From Combretum micranthum (taxonomy: Eukaryota; Streptophyta; Magnoliopsida; Myrtales; Combretaceae): 64,000 nucleotides of DNA. The notes beneath the pieces are model-generated. The model worked only from the letters and a program-made list of their open reading frames with translations. It was not told the DNA's origin and searched no databases. The translations under genes and the position numbers were made by a program. Below, one piece after another: positions 57,520 to 64,000 of the stretch (its first letter is position 1; each line of letters starts with the position of its first letter). The DNA lies in NCBI GenBank assembly GCA_024138025.1, contig JAMXBD010000056.1:744001-808000 (forward strand), written 5' to 3'.

Positions 57520-59755
57520 CAAAATTTAAATAAAGTAATATTAAAAAAAACATAATACATTTAACTTATTGAAAAATATATATGATATAATACGATATAA
57601 CTACATATAAAAATAATTATCATAAAAACCAAGTAATTTGACAATAAAATGGCGTGAGCTCTATTTTTCATAAAATGTGTATTGTGCACTAAAATGCTTT
57701 GAACACTATCAACATAGATAAGATTTTTATAGCAATAGTGGACGAATTGAAATGTATGGTAATAATGGTATGAACATACATACGACTTGATGCTAAAATT
57801 GCCTGAAATGTGTAAAATACAAAGGAGTAAAGAAACAAATAATAAAAATTATAATTATAGACATATTGAAGATGCGTGCAAAAAAAAAAAACTAAATAAA
57901 CTGGTGAGATAAAAATTATAAGAAGAAATGAAATAAAGTGTATACATGATTGTGAAATAAGGAAAGAGATACATGAAGAATGTTGATGATGCACGTAAAA
58001 TAAAAAGGAATAGAAGCAAATGAACAGAAATATTGATTAAAATTACATTAAACATGATTAATCTGATTTATTGAATAGATTTCCATTTGCCTACAAAATT
58101 AGTTAAAAGTATATATACTAGTGGAAGAGAGTTGTATAAATGAAAAAAGGACTACGTAAAAGTGATTTTATCTTGCAATTAAGTCATTAATCTTCTTATA
58201 CAGCAATTCAAGAGTGAACTTTTTAATTATAAAAAAAAGAAAAAATAATTATGAAACATTAAAAAAAATAAAAATTATATGTTAACATCCAATAGAAGAA
58301 AAGAAAATATAACTTTGCACAACCTTGATAATGGGGGAAGTGGATGGAAGTGTAAGATTTAACTCGGCATTGAAAATAAAGTTATTTATTCAAATCATAT
58401 ACTGCAAAGAAATTAAAAGATAATAGTTGAAATGTATTATACACTGTAAATGCTAGCAAATTGCATGATTAGAATTGAATTCCTTTTGTGTATCACAACT
58501 TATATGATGTAAAGGATGTAATGTAAGAAAAGTTGGAGGGTAAAACAAAATGACTCTATTGTAATATTTATTATTCATACATGTGATATTGAATCTTTTC
58601 AATCCTTGTCGAATCAATTTAATTAAAGTACATTTATTAACTATGACCAAAAATCTCCTATTGAAGCTCTAAATGATAAGGTAATTTCTCTATAAGTAAA
58701 AAGTGAATCAATTATGTATTAAAAAAATATATTATTTACTTAATAGAAAGCATTTTAGAAGATTGCATAGGTGATTAAGTTATCGTATGGGGAGATCACT
58801 ACGGACAAATAATGAAAACACCAAATCGTTGAACTAAGCATCATTTAGGCTCATAGCCGTGTAAGATTCCCACATTGAAAACTTACAGGCTCAATAAGAA
58901 ATGTATAATCAATTTAAAAGATTCTAATTACATCCATGTTGTATGTATAGCCATTAAAATTATAGAACTTCATCATACCTATTAAAGATCAAGACACCTC
59001 ACCTTAAATTAAATTGCTAATGAATTAAGGAGCACATGATGATATAATATTCTATTGTTTATTAGTAAAAAAAAAAAATACAATGTAAATTGAGAAAACG
59101 CAAATGCAGTAAAAATAGATGTAATATGATTTATGTATCACTACCTTGATGACAACAAAACATTTTTATAAACAACGTTTCTTGTGTACATGCCATCAAT
59201 TTCATATATTGCACCCTTCTTGATTAAACTTTTGTTGATTCCATTGAAGTGCCTCATGATAAAGCTACATATAGTTGTCCATGGCTAAATACATGGTTAG
59301 AAAGGTAGGTTCCCACATTTGGTATTGTTTGACCAGGTACTTTTATTAATAGTTTGACCAAAACTCAAATTTAAAGAGAATTCTTTTCTTGTCATCTCAA
59401 ATGGAAGGTGTAAGTTATTGGAGGTTTTTAATGAAATTCTTAGAATAAAAACTCATAATCCTCTTGACTAACCCATCAAAACTTGTGCATGGATAACATG
59501 CCATTGCAAGCTAACACAAATCATTCCGATATCATTACAAAGATCGACATTAGGAGTCTAAGTTATGTAGAAGCATAATAGGAGCTCCCTTTTTAAGTGT
59601 TAGTATATGCGATGGCATTCCACTAAGAGATATTGAATTTAAATATTCTTGCTGGTACAAATGGCTATCATCATCTATAATGGCATCAAATGAGTAGTTG
59701 ATAAATGTTAAAAGGCCTTTATGATTCATATTATTTTCATATGACATTATATATA
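57520..59755 (-). mobile_element. Helitron remnant, copy 2
   Basis: It aligns with copy 1 (1140-2273 plus 4757-6475) without the solo LTR and without the 362-bp duplication, so it shows the uninterrupted arrangement. The helicase C-terminus occupies 59110-59747 on the minus strand. About 1.6 kb of noncoding DNA lies between the helicase stop and the left limit. No precise Helitron 3' terminus was found. Confidence 0.7.
59110..59747 (-). pseudogene. Helitron helicase (PIF1-like) C-terminal region
   Basis: The first open piece (59550-59747, 65 codons) reads SFDAIIDDDSHLYQQEYLNS, then ISLSGMPSHILTLKKGAPIM and LLHNLDS, matching the EFLNSL...GMPPH.LxLKxGAPIMLLRNLD block of plant Helitron helicases. 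Continuing leftwards through frameshifts are FILRISLKTS, LNLSFGQTINKS, GQTIPNVGTYLSNHV, FSHGQLYVALS (motif VI, about 59255-59290) and KKGAIYEIDGMYTRNVV, ending at tandem stops near 59125. The helicase unwinds donor DNA during rolling-circle transposition. At least three frameshifts and the missing N-terminal Rep and helicase motifs I-IV make it inactive. Confidence 0.85.
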
Positions 59756-59759
59756 TTTT

Positions 59760-61030
59760 ATATGAATTATTAAAGAAAAGGACACTTCTTTGGTTAAAAT
59801 GTCAATTTCAAGAATAAAGGAAGACATTGAGCTTTATGAAGATATTTAGATGAGTTAAAGAAGATTTTAATAAAGAAATATGCAAAGTGAAGATTTACAA
59901 CATACAAGACCTTTCTGCATAAGCTATGAAGAACTTACCGCAGAAGGTGAAAAGTGACCAGTAAGTAATTCCAAAGTACACAAGGAAGCTACTCAAGCCG
60001 TGTAGCATGCTTACATAGAAGCTGGAGAATGATCATAAGTATTTTGCCACGACTCCTTACTCGAGCTATGTAGGATGTCCGTGTAGAAAATATTTTGTCT
60101 TTTCCTATAAATAGCGGCGTTTACTCGTCTTTTGAGATATATTACTTTATTCCTATGAACCCTAGAGAGAGAAATAGATATTTTAGAGTGGAGAAATGCA
60201 AGAGCTTATTGGAGATCACAAGACTTCATCTTTAAGAGTTGTAATCATGACTTCTTACTATTTTTCCTTATTCTATCATTGTAATTCTTATTTTGTGGAA
60301 AAATATATGTCCATACCCAATATCTTGAGGAACCCTAACCCTAATGTAGAGATTGGATTATTTTGTTAATGGAAGTTTGTGTTTTCTTGAATCTATTCAT
60401 ATGCTTTAATTGTTCATTGAATTATATGTATGCACTATTACATTTATTGCATGATTCTTGTTAATTTGATCGATGAATTGATTGATGAGATAGATCTAGT
60501 ATCAATAGAGAAGTTTGAATGTGGATCGAAACATAGATCACATAAATTTTCCACATAAAGATTTTTTCTTTTCAAGGAATCATGAACTCTAATGCAATTT
60601 TGTATGCATCTAATGACAAAAGACATTTCCATTAGACATATAGGATTAGAATTCAATTATATTAAAAAAGAGATTGATGAAATTAAGGATTCCAATAGTT
60701 CAAGAACTTAAACAACTCATTTATGAATGTTTTGTGAGGAATTGGAAATCAGATTAGTGGTAAATCAAGATTAGGGATAGTTTTGTGATATGATATTCTT
60801 AGAAGTGTTAACACTCACTTTTCTTAAGGCTAATTAATTAATTAGTTGCTTAAATATATTAATATCACTCAAATTATATTAGTAAGATAGTATAATTATG
60901 GTAACTACTAGTAATTACAAGTCTTGGTAGAACGACCCTCATACTTACATGGGTACTACGATTGATAGGTATGCTTACCTAGAGATTAGTCGCAGGATAA
61001 GGATAGGGTTTTAATTTAAATTTGATTGAT
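59760..61030 (+). mobile_element. LTR-like region with TATA box
   Basis: CCTATAAATAGCGGCG (about 60106) followed by a leader with GAACCCTAGAGAGAG resembles the promoter part of a plant LTR, and it directly abuts the broken Helitron helicase, as an insertion would. The segment could end at GGTCAAACACATCA (about 61048). No target duplication or paired LTR was established. No coding frame. Confidence 0.4.
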
Positions 61031-61720
61031 TGCGATTGGTCAAACACATCAATAATATGTTTGAGCTTCTATAGGAAATGAATGAATGATTCTATCATTT
61101 ATTTTGTGAACTTTAACATTTGTAGAAGCTAAAAACATTCAAAGTTTTTTTTTTTTTAGTGTTGTTAATTAAATAAACGTGCAAAGTCATTATGAAAAAG
61201 TAGTTATAGAATACTAATATTCATGTGAAATGCATTCATTGTAAAACTATATATAAATAAATAAATTATCTTGGATTGTTAATTTTATTAGTAGAATACA
61301 TTAAATAATAATTACATTACTCATATTACAAATGTTTCATCCTATCACATTAATTATTAGTAAATGTCACCAATTATATCACTTAGTTTGGTAACTTTTT
61401 TTTTAATAATTACTATTATGATGTAAAATGATTTATCATTGACTAACCATATTCAAAGTGTTTTTTTTTTTTTTATTTTAGTATTGTTAACTAAATAAAA
61501 TTATAGAATACCAATATTCATGTAACTTTGCTTTTTCCTTTTCTTTTTTTTTTTTTCAATTCTATTTATAGTTTCATATTAAAATAATTTTTCTAATCTT
61601 ATTTTTTAAAAATAAAAATTATATAAGTTTTATGTGTTAATTTTTTAATGGATTGATAGATAAATATCGATTAATAGATATGCTATAATGAATATGTGAA
61701 AATAAATAAACATTTTAACA
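61031..61720. other. AT-rich DNA with a partial duplication
   Basis: ATTCAAAGTTTTTTTTT...AGTGTTGTTAATTAAATAAA...TAGAATACTAATATTCATGT (61136-61232) recurs as ATTCAAAGTGTTTTT...AGTATTGTTAACTAAATAAA...TAGAATACCAATATTCATGT (61452-61523). No gene. Confidence 0.5.
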
Positions 61721-63831
61721 TGCTATGCCCAATTGTTTGATTTTGCATTCCCCCATAGAACATAGCTCAGAACCTACTATTAGACCACAATAATTTACAT
61801 CATTAAATTCAAATGACATATAATAGATTTTGTATAACCATATTTCTATATCACATAGAATCTACATAAAGTAATAAAACGGTACCATACTAAAGCATTT
61901 GTCATACAGAGACAATTGGCTCAAAGGTGAGTCCATCGAGCATACCACAAGCAACACACACATAATTGAATTGGGTCTATGCCTTAAGCTAGCATCCTCG
62001 TGCACAAGTACTTATATCATAATGAAGCATATACAAGGAGTCTCTATTTATAAGGTTAAAAAACCATCTATTCATCAATGGGATAATCATCTCCACTAGC
62101 ATCATCCCCATAATGCACCACTAAGTCATATCCAGAAAGATCAAACACAAAAGGAGTGTCACCTGAACTTAAAAAAAAAATAGTGAGTTAAAACCCAATA
62201 TGATACCACCAAACACATGCGAATGGGCAAACATCATCACATTCACATGTAGGCATACAACCAATGTAACAATCAATCATTTATTATCTTTTAATTGTAG
62301 TCCATCAAAACAACACAAGGGTAACATAGTATCCTGGATACATTATATGTAATATATATATATATATATACACGATGTTGGGTACTTCCTAACATCCATG
62401 CGTCCAAAATTTATATCTACCTATAATCATCCCTAAGCACGAACCGATGTCGGGATTGTGTCACATATGGATCATCAGGTTGCTATGTTGGCACCACCGA
62501 TACTCCCAGTCCACCAACCATAGCCAAGCATACATAATAGGCAAATTTATAGTCGAATGTTCATTTAGTCATTTTAAACTTCTATCATAAACAAGCACAA
62601 GCCCAAGCACAAGCACAAACAAGGTAATACACATACCTAAAACATTATCTTGAAGAGTAACTGAGGCAATAAATTCTTAGAAACTGATACAAAAGTAATT
62701 GAAAAGAGTTTTAGAATCATCTTGCATCCCCTAAGTTCACTTATTATATAATGGTCTATTATGCTTCTACTTACACTAACATATGGTTATCACTTGGTTA
62801 TTTAATATAAAATTAGTATTTAATTTGGTTTTATCTTTATTTCAAGGTTTAAAGTGTAAGTGAAACTTAAGGAAAGGAGTGGAATGTGTTTTGTGAGTTC
62901 TAGAAAGAAGTTTTATGAGTTTGGAGAAAGTTACACTGTACACAACCTATACACCAACTCATGCAATGGGTCATGTATACACTAGCTCGTGCAAGGTCAT
63001 GCGGGTCATAGAAGCTGAACACTATATACGAGCTTGTGCAAAATGGTTGTGCTATTCGCGAAAGGGATATACGTGACCTATACATGAGTTTGTGTAAATG
63101 GTCATGTGGATCACAAAATTTCTGCACCACCTATACATGGGTTGATGCATTGGTCATGTGGGCCTAGAGCACCTCATTCACTAATTTTTATTAAAATGAC
63201 CTATGCATGAGCTCGTGCATTGGTCATGTTGACAAAAAAAAGTAAGATCCGTTACCTTTTCTTTTGTTATTAACCCATAAATGTTTTCAACCCTTCTATG
63301 TTGAGATTCATTACTCTAACATCATGTTAAACATGTATTTACATATTTTAAATGGAACCAACACTCAAAATATCAAAACTACATCAAATAATCTTACCTT
63401 TTTGTGAATTTTCAAGTTTTCTCTCATCTAGAATTTCTTAATCCCAATCTAAAACATTTCTAAAAAAATCTTTCCAAGAATTCGCTACCTTCACTAAAAA
63501 ACACAAATGTCAACATGAAAACGCCAAGATTTCATTACCTAAATTTTAATATTATCAAAAATAGCAAGAAAATGAGAAGAAACACCACTAATCACATCAT
63601 TACATTAGAGATACTTCAAGGATTTGCAAGTAATGATTGAGAGGAAGAGGAGAGAATTGTAGAACATAAGAGAGAAAATAAGAGGGGCAGTTACTCTCTT
63701 GAAAATTATATATGTTGCTTACTAACATATCTTTTGGATTTTTTTTGTGCTGGGACAAAATTGCCCCTATTTAAAATATCAAAATTACATTCCTATCCTT
63801 CCACATGGTTTTATTTATTTAGGTTATTTCA
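61721..63831 (-). mobile_element. Family E LTR (3' LTR of an element running off the right edge)
   Basis: It begins TGCTATGCCC (decayed TGTAACGCCC) and ends TTAGGTTATTTCA, like 21842-23959. It includes a block of short repeats at 62945-63230. Beyond 63831 the same extra sequence occurs as at 12770-12935, which is best explained as the end of the element's internal region, so this LTR is not solo. No coding frame. Confidence 0.65.
62945..63230. repeat. ~60-70 bp imperfect repeats within the family E LTR
   Basis: ACCTATACATGAGCTCGTGC-like words followed by ATTGGTCATGTGG recur about five times (for example at 62945, 63012, 63072, 63129 and 63198). Confidence 0.65.
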
Positions 63832-64000
63832 AAGTGGTTTTGCTCTCCAATTATGTTAAAGATAAGGAAATGAGGAGTTGAATTCCTTCTTATGGATATA
63901 AGCCACAACCATCCCACATGTAAGATGAAAAATTAGGCTCATATCGAATCGAAAGGCATGCAATATCAAGAAATATCTATTGTTGCTCATACTCAAGAGC
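63832..64000 (-). mobile_element. End of internal region of the family E retrotransposon, cut by window edge
   Basis: It is homologous to 12770-12935 (GGTTTTGCTCT, AAGATAAGGAAATGAGGA, GAATTCCTTCTTATG, AAGCCACAAC). Read on the minus strand it lies just upstream of the 3' LTR; GGAGAGCAAAACCACTT beside the LTR may serve as the polypurine tract. The remainder is outside the window. Confidence 0.5.

Noticed and set aside
1..64000. tRNA, rRNA, CRISPR arrays, bacterial-type operons or plant virus (caulimovirid) insertions
   Set aside because: I looked for tRNA A/B boxes with cloverleaf, rRNA core words, spaced direct repeats and caulimovirus motifs and saw nothing convincing; a covariance-model search would be decisive for tRNAs.

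Overview
This is a gene-poor, AT-rich stretch of nuclear DNA from a flowering plant, most likely a eudicot. The evidence is the retrotransposon types (Ty1/copia, Ty3/gypsy of the Tat/Ogre kind), Helitron, hAT and Mutator-like elements, and decayed fragments of plant-specific genes (ARC6, BIG, a TIR-NBS resistance gene, a MATH-domain gene, PPR, NPF). I found no gene that looks intact. All identifications rest on reading the translated sequence and on remembered family motifs; no search was run.

Layout, left to right. 1-0.8 kb is a low-copy segment whose first 110 bases match the flank of a MATH-domain pseudogene at 35.25 kb. 1.1-10.3 kb is a nest: a Helitron remnant on the minus strand carrying a 2.5 kb solo LTR (TSD ATATA), then a hAT-like piece interrupted by a 3.7 kb solo LTR (TSD ATAGA). 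12.4-14.8 kb has an LTR fragment and a 1.2 kb Mutator-like MITE with a perfect 9-bp TSD. 15.06-16.11 kb is a badly decayed TIR-NBS pseudogene. 17.3-21.2 kb holds a ~100-bp tandem array and a 3.4 kb solo LTR (TSD ATTAT). 21.4-30.6 kb has two long-TIR elements, two more solo LTRs and a third Helitron fragment. 31.34-32.29 kb is a hAT MITE with a perfect 8-bp TSD. 33.3-35.2 kb is the MATH pseudogene with recognisable introns. 36.0-39.4 kb is a 5'-truncated Ty1/copia element.

39.5-57.06 kb is the most notable part. An old minus-strand solo LTR was split by a 13.8 kb Tat/Ogre-type retrotransposon (LTRs 42863-43518 and 55999-56651, tRNA-Arg-type primer site, polypurine tract, TSD CCAAT/CCAGT). This element keeps degenerate gag and protease but has no recognisable reverse transcriptase or integrase. 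In their place it carries 6.5 kb of fragments from at least seven unrelated host genes in both orientations: BIG (two pieces), a dentin-sialophosphoprotein-like gene, ARC6, a SUO-like BAH/TFIIS protein, a PPR gene, an NPF transporter and a CCCH zinc-finger gene.

57.5-59.75 kb is another Helitron remnant with the helicase C-terminus. 59.8-61.0 kb is LTR-like sequence with a TATA box. 61.72-64 kb is an LTR plus the start of the internal region of an element that runs off the right edge.

The genes do not work together as a pathway. The window records repeated nested transposition, solo-LTR formation and capture of host gene pieces.
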